From the NCBI GenBank assembly GCA_934343915.1, contig CAKRIL010000015.1, positions 8,490-72,489 of the forward strand: DNA of 64,000 nucleotides, written 5' to 3'. The notes below the pieces were generated by a model. It searched no databases. It saw only the letters and a list, made by a program, of their open reading frames with translations, and had not been told where the DNA came from. Made by a program: the position numbers and the translations under genes. Positions within the stretch are counted from its first letter, which is position 1. Every line of letters starts with the position of its first letter. This document shows positions 26,400 to 34,947 of this stretch, one piece after another. This DNA comes from an uncultured Lachnospiraceae bacterium (GTDB lineage: Bacteria > Bacillota > Clostridia > Lachnospirales > Lachnospiraceae).

Positions 26400-26417
26400 G
26401 GTACATATCCCCCTTCA

Positions 26418-27389
26418 TTATAGGTTAATCCGCTTCTTCATTCCCCTGAACAGCCACATCTGAAGCTTAAGGCAGGTCATAATGCCGGCACTTTTGCCTA
26501 TATTACCCTTGCTGCCGCAAGCTGCCCCTGCATCCTGCAGTTTACCGGACAGCCCGGCTCCGATGCCCTTAAGATAAGGCTTTATAAGACCTTTCTTTGC
26601 AAAATAAGCCGTCTTTATTACGATTCCCGCAAAAAGAAACGGTACGTTAATTATGAGCTGCCATGCAGGCATATTCTTTCTGAACATCCACATACTGTTG
26701 CGCGCTGACAGCTCCACCTTGAAGGCATTGTGCCTTGAACCGCTCGAAGCGCTTCCGAGATGGTATACCTTGGCATACGGATTGTAGAGATTTCTGTAAC
26801 CTGCAAGGCGCGCCCTGTAACCCACATCCATATCTTCAAGATAGGCAAAGAAGCTCTCATCGAACATTCCTATCTCATCGAACACAGCCTTCCTGTATAT
26901 GGCAGCTCCCGCACAGGCTGAGAACACCTCATGAGGCACCTTGCAGCCCGAAGCAGGCTTATCCCTGTCGGGTGCGAAGCCCCAGCCGAGTGCCGCAAGC
27001 TCGTCCCCTGCATCATCTGCAAGCTCGCGGTTTTTATTCTGTATCATAAGCGCCGAGCATGAGAACACATCCGGCTTGCCCTTAATCATCTTGTATTGAT
27101 TTTTAACAAAATTAGGAAATACAATGGTATCATTGTTAAGAAGCAGCACATATTCCCCTGCTGCCGCTTCAATTCCTCGGTTGACCGCATACGCAAAGCC
27201 GGTATTCTCATCGAGTGCTATGACCCTGATACCGGGATAGAGCTCCTTCGCCGCAGCTATGCTGTTATCGGTCGAAGCATTATCAACCATGATAACTTCC
27301 ATATCTTCAAATGTCTGTCCCTTAAGTGCTTCAAGGCAATCCTTAAGAAAGCGTTCACCATTATAATTCGGAATAATTACACTGACCAT
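26418..27389 (-). CDS. GT2 glycosyltransferase, rhamnosyltransferase-like
   Basis: A 323-residue GT-A enzyme: VSVIIPNYNGERFL, VIMVDNASTDNS, LLLNNDTIVFPNF (catalytic NDT/DxD), a middle block reading FFAYLEDMDVGYRARLAGY (ED acid/base region) and a hydrophobic C-terminal segment around WQLIINVPFLFAGIVI that may lie at the membrane. This is the WbbL/RfbF-like group, whose members often transfer L-rhamnose from dTDP-rhamnose. GGAGGAG precedes the start. It follows the two GT2 genes upstream by 12 bases in the same operon. Rhamnose as donor is inferred from family and from the rml genes nearby. Confidence 0.88.
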   Translation of the reverse strand: MVSVIIPNYNGERFLKDCLEALKGQTFEDMEVIMVDNASTDNSIAAAKELYPGIRVIALDENTGFAYAVNRGIEAAAGEYVLLLNNDTIVFPNFVKNQYKMIKGKPDVFSCSALMIQNKNRELADDAGDELAALGWGFAPDRDKPASGCKVPHEVFSACAGAAIYRKAVFDEIGMFDESFFAYLEDMDVGYRARLAGYRNLYNPYAKVYHLGSASSGSRHNAFKVELSARNSMWMFRKNMPAWQLIINVPFLFAGIVIKTAYFAKKGLIKPYLKGIGAGLSGKLQDAGAACGSKGNIGKSAGIMTCLKLQMWLFRGMKKRINL

Positions 27390-27401
27390 ATAAGCTCCTC
27401 C

Positions 27402-28919
27402 CTACCTGTACAGCTCCACACCCGGCTCGTACACATAATTAACGCCATCCTGCGCCTCATATTTATCCGCGATAAGTCTTACAAGCTCCTCACGTCTTAT
27501 GAGAACCGCATTCTTCGGCACCGACCTGATGTTCTGCTGCAATATATTTCTGTTAAACTGCCCCTTATACCATTCAGGCTTTCCTGCACTTGAATGCTGT
27601 CTTCCGAACGCATCGGTATAGTCATCACCGGCGTATACAATGAAGGTTCTGCTAAGTGCCCCGCAGAGCGGAAAAGCCTGCTTCACAAGAAGCTTGGCAG
27701 CCACCGCATCCGCGCCTTCATTCACGGCACACTCCACAAGCCGTGAAAGCCACGCACTGTCATTTACCTTGGTCTCAACATACACGATACAGATATACTC
27801 ACATTCACAGCCCGAAATTCTGTCTGCATCAAGCTCTCCCATCGCACAGAGCTTAAAATTATCATAATCCGTATTACTTCTCAGATACTTAAAATAGCGC
27901 TGAGCCTTCTCGCTGCTTCTCACCCCTGTCACCACAACCTGAACAGGCGGCATTTTCCGATTATCCTCACCGTCCTTTGTGACAGCATGCGTGTAATTCA
28001 CCCTGTAAAAGCCTAAATCATCAAGCATACTCACGCTTCCGCTTTTTCCCGTGCGCAAAAGATGTGCCTCTATCGCCTTTTTTCCCGCCTCATAGGCATA
28101 GAGCTTCGAGAGCGGATTAGCGGATGTTGAGCTCTCATGCATTCTCCAGTGATAGAGAATACGCTTCACATGTGATACTTTTTCTGACTTCTCGGTACAT
28201 CTTAAGATAAAATCATAGTCCTGCGCGCCGTCATATTCACCGTTGAAGCCGCCAGCCTCTTTTGCAAGGCTTGTCTTTACCATAAAAAGATGACAGATGT
28301 AATTATTGCTCTGCAAAAGCACGGGATTGTAATCCGGCTTAACATGCGGACAGAAAAAGCTCTGTCCTTCCCCGTCCATCTTATCCTCGTCCGAATACAG
28401 GCAGTCAGGCTTCTCGGCATTAATCATCTCAACCATGCGGTACAGGGCATCAGGTGAGAGCGTGTCATCATTGTCGAGCAGTGCGATGTACTCTCCCTGT
28501 GCAAGCTTAAGCGCCTCGTTCGTATTCCCAGCTATTCCTGCATTATCAATTTCTTTATAGCACACTCTCTCATCACCGTCCGCAAGCTCATCAACCAGTC
28601 TGCGAAGCTTATTCGTTCCCGCATCGACAAGGCAGAGCTGCCAGTTAAAGTAGGTCTGATTGAGCACGGACAGCAGCATGTCCTTAAAGTATTCCTTAGG
28701 CGGATTGTACACCGGAACAAGTATACTTATGAGCGGTCTGTCCTCGAAGAATCTTCCTCTTTCATAGAACAGCTCCTCCTCACCCGCCGCAAGCTGTGTG
28801 CATCTTGCAGAGTAATCATCCCTATCCATAAGCCTGCCTATTGCCTTCTTTACAAGCTTATCAGGTCCATAGTGCTTAATATAAGCCGCCGCTTTTTTTA
28901 CTTTATAATTAATATTCAT
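27402..28919 (-). CDS. GT2 glycosyltransferase: active first domain, degenerate second domain
   Basis: A 505-residue protein. After a helical N-terminus comes a complete GT-A domain (ISILVPVYNPPKEYF, ALLDNDDTLSPDAL, LYSDEDKMDGEG, YDFILRCTEKSEKVSHVKRI, YHWR). The C-terminal 190 residues align in order with the second GT2 domain of the tandem enzyme at 32226-34715 but have lost its motifs: no PN(Y/K) start, no NNDT and no NDIDYC block. So only the first active site is intact. The start at 28919 (GGAGG, five bases) replaces a longer frame that runs through a repeat. It lies downstream of a gene showing the reverse pattern, so the two may form a functional pair. Confidence 0.85.
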   Translation of the reverse strand: MNINYKVKKAAAYIKHYGPDKLVKKAIGRLMDRDDYSARCTQLAAGEEELFYERGRFFEDRPLISILVPVYNPPKEYFKDMLLSVLNQTYFNWQLCLVDAGTNKLRRLVDELADGDERVCYKEIDNAGIAGNTNEALKLAQGEYIALLDNDDTLSPDALYRMVEMINAEKPDCLYSDEDKMDGEGQSFFCPHVKPDYNPVLLQSNNYICHLFMVKTSLAKEAGGFNGEYDGAQDYDFILRCTEKSEKVSHVKRILYHWRMHESSTSANPLSKLYAYEAGKKAIEAHLLRTGKSGSVSMLDDLGFYRVNYTHAVTKDGEDNRKMPPVQVVVTGVRSSEKAQRYFKYLRSNTDYDNFKLCAMGELDADRISGCECEYICIVYVETKVNDSAWLSRLVECAVNEGADAVAAKLLVKQAFPLCGALSRTFIVYAGDDYTDAFGRQHSSAGKPEWYKGQFNRNILQQNIRSVPKNAVLIRREELVRLIADKYEAQDGVNYVYEPGVELYR

Positions 28920-28928
28920 TCTTACCTC

Positions 28929-29046
28929 CCTGCATACTGCAAGCTTTGCTTGCAGTACTGCCACCAATAAGCAGTTTGAAAATTTTATTTTCAAACTTTT
29001 ACCCCCTGCATACTGCAAGTCTTGCTTGCAGTACTGCCACCAATAA
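28929..29046. repeat. 42-bp direct repeat flanking a hairpin between two GT2 genes
   Basis: Two 42-bp copies (28929-28970 and 29005-29046) differ at two bases. Each contains an inverted pair, TACTGCAAGC / GCTTGCAGTA. Between them AGTTTGAAAAT pairs with ATTTTCAAACT (28973-28997). The whole 129-base intercistronic gap is built of these pieces. Possible roles: mRNA processing or translational balance between the two genes, or a duplication scar. Confidence 0.75.
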
Positions 29047-29048
29047 TG

Positions 29049-30443
29049 TCACAGTCTGATTTCCCATGGTACAGCCTTGGACAGATTGCGGTTATAATAC
29101 ATATCACCATCATCAATATACATCTGCCATCTGTCGCGGAACATTGCCGACTCCCTAAGGAAGCGCTCATGCCTCTCCCCCTTATTATCATAGCCTCTCG
29201 ACCTTGATTCATAATGGTAAAGCATTGCCTCAGGCACATACACATTGAGAAGTCCTCTCTGTCTGAGTCTCAGGCAGAAATCAATATCATTGTATGCCAC
29301 TGCAAGCTCCTCATCAAGACCCCCTGCCTCATCATACAGCTTCTTCCTGACCATAAGACACGCTCCCGTCACGGCAGAATAATTCTGCACATGATGTATA
29401 CTGTCACGGTATCCGGCCTCGATAATCGATACTCCCGCGTTAGGGTGAACCGCTGTCCGGTCAGGTCCGATTCCCACTATAACACCCGAATGCTGGATGG
29501 TCTTATCCTCATACAGCAGACATGCACCCACGGCACCGGTATTCTCACGCAGGGCATACGCAGCCATCCGCTCAATAGAATCCGGCTTAATAATCTTGGT
29601 ATCATTGTTGAGGAGCAGCAAAAGCTCTCCCTTGGCATATTTTACTCCGTAATTGTTGATTGCCGAATAGTTGAATGCCCCGTCCCATCTGACAACCTGT
29701 ATTGTCTGCGGATACTTCTGTTCAAGCTCATCGTAATAGTCGAAAATCTCCTTGGAGCTGCTGTTATTTTCCACTATTATAATCTCTATATTCTTATAGC
29801 TGCTAATCTCCATTATGGAGTCAACGCAGCGCGACAAATCCTCTCTATGTTCACAATTAGGTATTATTATTGATACAAGCGGCTGTTCTTTTTCAACCTT
29901 CTCATTCGATTCTTTTTCTGCCCCTTCGGCATATTTCTCATCATCCCCTGCCGTATCTTCAAAGAGTGCCCTGCTTATATGATATATCTCATTCTGTCCG
30001 CATTTTGCACATATATATCTGTTAAAATCCCACAAGGAATTTTTCTTGGCAAGCTCAAGTGCCGTCTCATCAAGTACATCCTCCCTGACAGCCACACAGT
30101 TGCCGATATAATTGTGAGATGCAAGATTATCTGGCGCAAAGTCAGGCTTATACAAAAGGCTGCCATCCCGAAGCTCATCCATGTACACGAATCCCGGCTT
30201 TTTATCCTCCACAGCCCTTGATAACTCGCACATCAGGTCACAGTGCATACTAACGCCCTCTGACTTGATTATGCGGTATCCGTATGCATGTGTGCTTTCC
30301 TTTTCCTCCTGTGAAAAAAGGCTCCGCATATAGAAGCTTTTTTGAGCTTTTTTTGCCGAGCCTTCCCTCATATCGTGCAGAGCAGTCTTAACCGCCGGCT
30401 TAAGTCCGCTGTTCTTATATACCTTCAGTACATGATTAATCAT
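29049..30443 (-). CDS. GT2 glycosyltransferase: degenerate first domain, active second domain
   Basis: A 464-residue protein. Its C-terminal half is a complete GT-A domain: PLVSIIIPNCEHREDL, IEIIIVENNSSS, GELLLLLNNDTKII, AVTGACLMVRK, AYNDIDFCLRLRQRG and LYHYESRSRG. The N-terminal 165 residues correspond to a first GT2 domain but are eroded: FVYMDELRDGSLLYKPDF and HNYIGNCVAVREDVL stand where the paralogue has FIYSDEDKII and NNYICHLSVVKRSL, and the nucleotide-binding VPVYNP and DNDDT blocks are gone. GGAGG six bases before the ATG fixes the start at 30443. It is the complement of the next gene in the operon. Confidence 0.85.
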   Translation of the reverse strand: MINHVLKVYKNSGLKPAVKTALHDMREGSAKKAQKSFYMRSLFSQEEKESTHAYGYRIIKSEGVSMHCDLMCELSRAVEDKKPGFVYMDELRDGSLLYKPDFAPDNLASHNYIGNCVAVREDVLDETALELAKKNSLWDFNRYICAKCGQNEIYHISRALFEDTAGDDEKYAEGAEKESNEKVEKEQPLVSIIIPNCEHREDLSRCVDSIMEISSYKNIEIIIVENNSSSKEIFDYYDELEQKYPQTIQVVRWDGAFNYSAINNYGVKYAKGELLLLLNNDTKIIKPDSIERMAAYALRENTGAVGACLLYEDKTIQHSGVIVGIGPDRTAVHPNAGVSIIEAGYRDSIHHVQNYSAVTGACLMVRKKLYDEAGGLDEELAVAYNDIDFCLRLRQRGLLNVYVPEAMLYHYESRSRGYDNKGERHERFLRESAMFRDRWQMYIDDGDMYYNRNLSKAVPWEIRL

Positions 30444-30473
30444 ACCCTGCCTCCAATTCATTATTGTTTTACT

Positions 30474-31754
30474 CTATCCTTGGTACACTATTTTTCCTTC
30501 ACAGATTGTGTAATGCACCTTGCCCGGAAGCTCCCAGCCAACGAACGGGCTGTTCACCGCCTTAGAGGCAAAATGCTCCACCACCCACTTCTCATTCTCA
30601 CCGAATATAACTATATCAGCAGGATTGCCCTCTGCAATGCTCACAGGCTTCCTCCTGTAAAACTCCATCGGATTTTTGCTCATACATTCCATAAGCTTCA
30701 TGAGTGTAAGATGTCCCGGCTGCACAAGCGACCTGATTCCAAGTCCCAGCGAGGTCTCAAGTCCTGTTATTCCGCTCGGTGCGCTCTCCATAGGTCTTGC
30801 CTTCTCCTCAGCGCTGTGAGGTGCATGGTCAGTCACAATCATATCTATCGTGCCGTCACATAGTCCTTCTATTATCTTAAGCCTGTCCTCCTCGGTTCTG
30901 ACCGGTGGGTTCATTCTTGCAAGTGTTCCGTACTTAAGCACCGCCTCGTCAGTCAGCGTAAAATGATGCGGTGTCGCCTCCGCGTGGACATCTGCTCCGA
31001 GCTTCTTCGCCGTGCGCACATACTCAACCGCATTCTTGGAGCTTATATGCTGTATGCACACTGATGCTCCCGTGTGAAGTGCCAGCGCACAGTCCCTTGC
31101 CACCATCACATCCTCGGCAGTTCTTGACGCTCCTCCGTATCCGATTTTTTCAGACACCTCTCCCATATGTACTCCGGGTGCCGCTATGAATGCAGGATCC
31201 TCCTCATGCAGACTTATCGGCAGATTAAGCTTCTTTGCCTCATTCATTGCATCCACAAGCACCTGCTCATCCATAATTGGAATTCCATCGTCAGTAAAGC
31301 CCGCCGCTCCAGCCTCGGCAAGTGCCGACATATCGACAAGCTCCTTCCCGGCAAGTCCCTTCGTAACCGTCGCCGCGGAAAGGACATGAATGCCCGTCTG
31401 TCCACCTTTTTTTAAAATATATTCAAGTGTATCCACATTATCCACAGGAGGCTTGGTATTAGCCATGCACACAACCGTCGTGAAGCCGCCCTTTGCAGCC
31501 GCAGCCGCACCTGTGATGATGTCCTCCTTGTAGGTAAAGCCCGGGTCGCGAAAATGTACATGCGTATCGACAAGTCCCGGAGCCACAACAAGCCCCTCGG
31601 CATCAATAACCTGCACTTCGCCCTTTTCTCCATCAAAAAGAGCATCTGCCCTGTCGCCCGTGGCAACAATCACGCCGCCGTCGATGAGAACATCCATAAC
31701 CTCATCAACCTTTCTCACCGGGTCAACCACTCTGCCGTTCCTTATAAAAACCAT
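30474..31754 (-). CDS. pyrC: Dihydroorotase
   Basis: A 426-residue amidohydrolase that makes dihydroorotate from carbamoyl-aspartate in pyrimidine synthesis. Zinc-site motifs: DTHVHFRDPG at about 59-68 (HxH), the region around SLHEED, a late MIVTDHAPHSAEEK and the ISSKNAVEY block. The type I class is indicated by length and by FRDPGFTYKED. AGGAGG precedes the ATG. No other pyr gene is near; it lies at the head of the GT2 operon with only 30 bases before the next gene. UTP and dTTP made from this pathway feed sugar-nucleotide synthesis, which may explain the linkage, but that is inference. Confidence 0.93.
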   Translation of the reverse strand: MVFIRNGRVVDPVRKVDEVMDVLIDGGVIVATGDRADALFDGEKGEVQVIDAEGLVVAPGLVDTHVHFRDPGFTYKEDIITGAAAAAKGGFTTVVCMANTKPPVDNVDTLEYILKKGGQTGIHVLSAATVTKGLAGKELVDMSALAEAGAAGFTDDGIPIMDEQVLVDAMNEAKKLNLPISLHEEDPAFIAAPGVHMGEVSEKIGYGGASRTAEDVMVARDCALALHTGASVCIQHISSKNAVEYVRTAKKLGADVHAEATPHHFTLTDEAVLKYGTLARMNPPVRTEEDRLKIIEGLCDGTIDMIVTDHAPHSAEEKARPMESAPSGITGLETSLGLGIRSLVQPGHLTLMKLMECMSKNPMEFYRRKPVSIAEGNPADIVIFGENEKWVVEHFASKAVNSPFVGWELPGKVHYTICEGKIVYQG

Positions 31755-31778
31755 ACATTACCTCCTATAATATATGAC

Positions 31779-31919
31779 GTTGCGTAATTTTATTATATTA
31801 CCGCCGGGCACGCTTTCGCTGCATTTTGCCACGCAACGGTGCATAATCGGCTAAACTACATCCGATAAGCACCGGCGGTCAAAAATCACCCGGCTTGCAA
31901 TATAATAAAATTGTGCAAC
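31779..31919 (-). repeat. Structured palindromic element F (possible family 2) in the pyrC leader
   Basis: A 21-base arm, GTTGCGTAATTTTATTATATT (31779-31799), pairs with 31899-31919 at 19 of 21 positions. Inside, GCCGG (31803-31807) can pair with CCGGC, and a two-tier hairpin lies at 31837-31874: CGGTGC / GCACCG enclosing TCGG / CCGA with AT-rich internal loops. It stands 25 bases before the pyrC start. No T-run follows, so it is not an obvious attenuator. Confidence 0.55.
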
Positions 31920-31977
31920 TGTTCATTGCATAATACAAGTCTTGCAAATGCTTACTAAATCCTGCTACATCTTTCAT

Positions 31978-32207
31978 GGTGTATAATGCATTATATATGT
32001 ATTTTACGACTTATGGGAGATGCTTAGATGTTCTTAGAATTCTGATTGCCATACAGCCAAAGCCAGCATGGATGCTGGCCTAGATGCCACCGGTCATGGA
32101 TGACCGATTGGCATCGATGGCGAGCCCATTCAATAGCTTTGCAGAATTCTTAGAATATCTTAGCATCGTACATCGGCGTAGAATACATATATAATGCATT
32201 ATACACC
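31978..32207 (-). repeat. Long-form copy B of repeat family 1
   Basis: Reads in family orientation on the minus strand. A perfect 26-bp arm, GGTGTATAATGCATTATA (31978-31995 and on to 32003), pairs with 32182-32207. Conserved junctions are GATGTACGATGCTAAG and CTAAGCATCTCCCATAAG. The inner domain has two hairpins with the shared apex: GCCAG-CATCCATG-CTGGC (32062-32079) and CGGT-CATCCATG-ACCG (32091-32106). It lies just after the stop of the tandem GT2 gene; with element F it fills the 471-base gap before pyrC. Confidence 0.8.
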
Positions 32208-32225
32208 TTAATAGATATATATTAT

Positions 32226-34715
32226 TCACTTCTTAATGGTATACAGCTCCCCCACAAGCTCAAGATTAGGGTTATAGTACGGATCCCCCGCAGCAAGCGC
32301 CCCTCTCCACTTGTCTATGAAGTGCATTATCTCGCCTCCGAAGCGTTCCTGCTTCTTTCCGGTGTCCTCGGCACCTCTTGACTTGTACTCGTAGTGATGA
32401 AGCTTGGCATGAGGGTCGTAGATAATCTTATAGCCCGCCGCTCTGACCTTCATACAATAGTCAATGTCATTGAACGCAACCTCGAAGCTCTCATCGAGCC
32501 CGCCGACCTCATCGAAGACCTTTCTCTTGGTGAGAAGGCACGCCGCGGTTACCGCCGAAAGCTCCTGCGAGAGCACGGCTCTTGCAAAGTATCCGTACAC
32601 CTCATCGCCCATTCCGGTAAATGCATGTCCGGCAACCCCCTGATAGCCCATAATTATGCCGGCATGCTGAACCGTATCGTCATCATATAGAAGCTTCGCT
32701 CCCACAATACCGACCTCATCCCTCTGACACTGCGCAAGCATGCATCTTAAGCTGTCAGGCTCTATCACGGATGTATCATTATTGAGAAGCAGAATAAATT
32801 CTCCCTTCGCATACCTTGCGCCGAAGTTATTGATTGCGGAATAATTGAATATTCCATCCCACTTCACAAGCCTGAACTTATCACCGTATTTCTCTTCAAG
32901 CTCCTTATAACCATCAAAGGTCTCATCGAGCACACTGTTGTTCTCAACCACTATATATTCGATATTGTGATAATTGTTGACATTCTCCATAGAGTCAATG
33001 CAGCGTGTCAGGTCATCCAAGTGGTCTTTGTTAGGTATTATAACTGATACCAATGGTTCTTTGGCAAGCTTATATCTTATATCATAGAAGCCCGGTGCCA
33101 CACCGTTCTTTACTTCACCCTCCAAGCCGATTCTCTTAAGATGTGCCGTAACCGCATCGACTCCCGCTGTGTTGGCGTAGGTCTTGGTTGACGCACTCTT
33201 TGCCGTGGAATTGTCATTGATTCTCCAGTGATAGAGTATTCTCGGAATATGACGCACGCACTCTGCATTCTCCACACAGCGCAGTATATAATCGTGATCC
33301 TGCGAACCGTTATAGCGCGTGTCAAGCCAGCCCGTCCTGTCCGCAAGGCTCCTTTTTACTACTGAAAGATGACATATATAATTGTTGCAGCGCAGCAGTT
33401 CCATGTTAAGGTCCGACTTGAAATGAGCCTCCGTGTGGCGGCCCGTCGCCTCAATTATCTTATCCTCATCCGAGTATATAAAATCAGCCTCAGGGTGACG
33501 CTCAAGCTCGCGCATACACTCAAAAAGTGCTGTCGGATGAAGCTCATCATCATGGTCGCCGAATACTATAAAGTCTCCGTCAGCCATGCGCATTGCTGCG
33601 TTGGTGTTCTCGGCAATTCCAAGATTATTTTCAAGCTTCACATACTTCACCTTGTCGGTTCCGTATCTTTTAACATAATCTTCTACTGTGTTCTCAACCG
33701 TATAGCCTTCGCCGCTTCCGTCTGCCAGGCACACCTGCCAGTTGGTGTAGGTCTGCGCAGCTATCGAATCCAGCATCGCCCTAAAATACTTCACATTCGG
33801 TCTGTACACCGGAATCAGTATAGAGAACTTATAATTCTCGGCAAATTTATAATTTCTCTGCTCGTCAAGTCTCTTCGCGTCGGGATTGATTTTCTTATAA
33901 TATTCGTTGGTCGGGTCTTTTAAGGTTCTGCCGATAACCTTTCCCGCCACCTTCACGGCTGCTTTCTCGACGAACCGCTTCATTCCGTACATGGCGATGT
34001 AGCTCTTTGCCCTTGTTATATAGTCGTTGCGTCTGTCCTCGGCAACTCTGACCTGATGCTTCTGCTTATCCGTAGAAGGACGGCTGACAACCACGCTAAC
34101 GCTTCCGACTCTTCCGTTTTCCTCGGACATGACCTTTATGCTTCTCACGCCGGTGTCGGCCATCGTAAGCTCAAAGCCGCAGTCCCTTCTCAACTCACCG
34201 TCGGTATAACGGCTGACCATATCAGCTCTGTGAAAGAAATTGACCTTACATTCAAGCTCCTTATTCCCCGCATACACGCGAAGCTTCGGCTCATCTGCTG
34301 ATTCAGCCCAGCCCGTGACCCTGATGGTCTTACTCTTTTCGTCAGCCTGAGCACCGATTAAGTTGACATCGATATGTTTTCTGAGATACTTAATATGCGT
34401 CGATGAAATGTTAATTTCCTCAGCTCCTGATGGGTAAGTATCTTTTGTGAGAATAATTTTAACATTTTTAACGTTGTCAGGCAGCTTCACACAGAGATTA
34501 TATTCACTGTCGAATTCCGGTTCGGCATTTTTATACACAAAAAGCAGAGGTGTGTGCGGGTTCTCCACAATCTCCACCTCTGTCTCAATTCCATTAACGT
34601 AGGAAACAGCCTTAACATCCTTCATGTAATTCTTACATGAACCTGTCTGGATGATAAGCCTGTTATTGTCGCGCAAATCTATTCTTTTTTTGTAAACATA
34701 TATGAAATTGTCCAA
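32226..34715 (-). CDS. Tandem GT2 glycosyltransferase with N-terminal beta domain
   Basis: An 829-residue protein. Residues 1-215 look like two beta-rich accessory domains. Residues about 290-540 are a GT-A domain (FSILIPVYRPNVKYF, VFGDHDDELHPTAL, FIYSDEDKIIEATG, RILYHWR). Residues about 550-800 are a second one (PLVSVIIPNKDHLDDL, ILLLNNDTSVIEPDS, AFNDIDYCMKVRAAG, KLHHYEYKSRG). Both active sites appear intact, as in bifunctional rhamnan or O-antigen extension enzymes. The start is TTG at 34715, chosen because GGAGG stands six bases before it and no in-frame ATG fits. It follows the small membrane gene by 10 bases. It probably extends the polymer exported by the adjacent ABC transporter. Confidence 0.88.
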   Translation of the reverse strand: MDNFIYVYKKRIDLRDNNRLIIQTGSCKNYMKDVKAVSYVNGIETEVEIVENPHTPLLFVYKNAEPEFDSEYNLCVKLPDNVKNVKIILTKDTYPSGAEEINISSTHIKYLRKHIDVNLIGAQADEKSKTIRVTGWAESADEPKLRVYAGNKELECKVNFFHRADMVSRYTDGELRRDCGFELTMADTGVRSIKVMSEENGRVGSVSVVVSRPSTDKQKHQVRVAEDRRNDYITRAKSYIAMYGMKRFVEKAAVKVAGKVIGRTLKDPTNEYYKKINPDAKRLDEQRNYKFAENYKFSILIPVYRPNVKYFRAMLDSIAAQTYTNWQVCLADGSGEGYTVENTVEDYVKRYGTDKVKYVKLENNLGIAENTNAAMRMADGDFIVFGDHDDELHPTALFECMRELERHPEADFIYSDEDKIIEATGRHTEAHFKSDLNMELLRCNNYICHLSVVKRSLADRTGWLDTRYNGSQDHDYILRCVENAECVRHIPRILYHWRINDNSTAKSASTKTYANTAGVDAVTAHLKRIGLEGEVKNGVAPGFYDIRYKLAKEPLVSVIIPNKDHLDDLTRCIDSMENVNNYHNIEYIVVENNSVLDETFDGYKELEEKYGDKFRLVKWDGIFNYSAINNFGARYAKGEFILLLNNDTSVIEPDSLRCMLAQCQRDEVGIVGAKLLYDDDTVQHAGIIMGYQGVAGHAFTGMGDEVYGYFARAVLSQELSAVTAACLLTKRKVFDEVGGLDESFEVAFNDIDYCMKVRAAGYKIIYDPHAKLHHYEYKSRGAEDTGKKQERFGGEIMHFIDKWRGALAAGDPYYNPNLELVGELYTIKK

Positions 34716-34725
34716 GCCATGCCTC

Positions 34726-34929
34726 CTAATTTCTGAACAGCCTGTTAATTATAATCCAAAAGGCTGTCAGATATACTCCGATAAAAAGCATCATTATAAA
34801 AGTCTCAAGATTAAACGGCTTCACGCTCACGCCGAAGCCGCCCTTTATATGAAATTCGGGAAGAAGAGCATAAAAATACGCAAAAACAGCATAGATTGCT
34901 GCAAGCACTATTCTTTTTACATATTTCAT
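34726..34929 (-). CDS. Small two-helix membrane protein in the export operon
   Basis: A 67-residue protein with two TM helices (about 6-24 and 45-63) separated by a short loop, PEFHIKGGFGVSVKPFN. A consensus AGGAGG stands eight bases before the ATG. It sits between the Wzt-like ATPase gene (18 bases upstream) and the tandem GT2 gene (10 bases downstream), so it is surely translated with them. Family not recognised. It may be an accessory subunit of the ABC exporter or a scaffold for the glycosyltransferase. Confidence 0.75.
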   Translation of the reverse strand: MKYVKRIVLAAIYAVFAYFYALLPEFHIKGGFGVSVKPFNLETFIMMLFIGVYLTAFWIIINRLFRN

Positions 34930-34947
34930 ATGAAATTCCTCCTTTCT

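Noticed and set aside
27402..30443. The two adjacent GT2 genes as one tandem gene split by a frameshift
   Set aside because: The intact domains are in reverse order compared with the tandem enzyme, each gene has its own good ribosome site, and each carries a degenerate partner domain.
31779..31919. Element F as a PyrR attenuator of pyrC
   Set aside because: I see no recognisable PyrR-binding loop, and no terminator with a T-run that could alternate with an anti-terminator.
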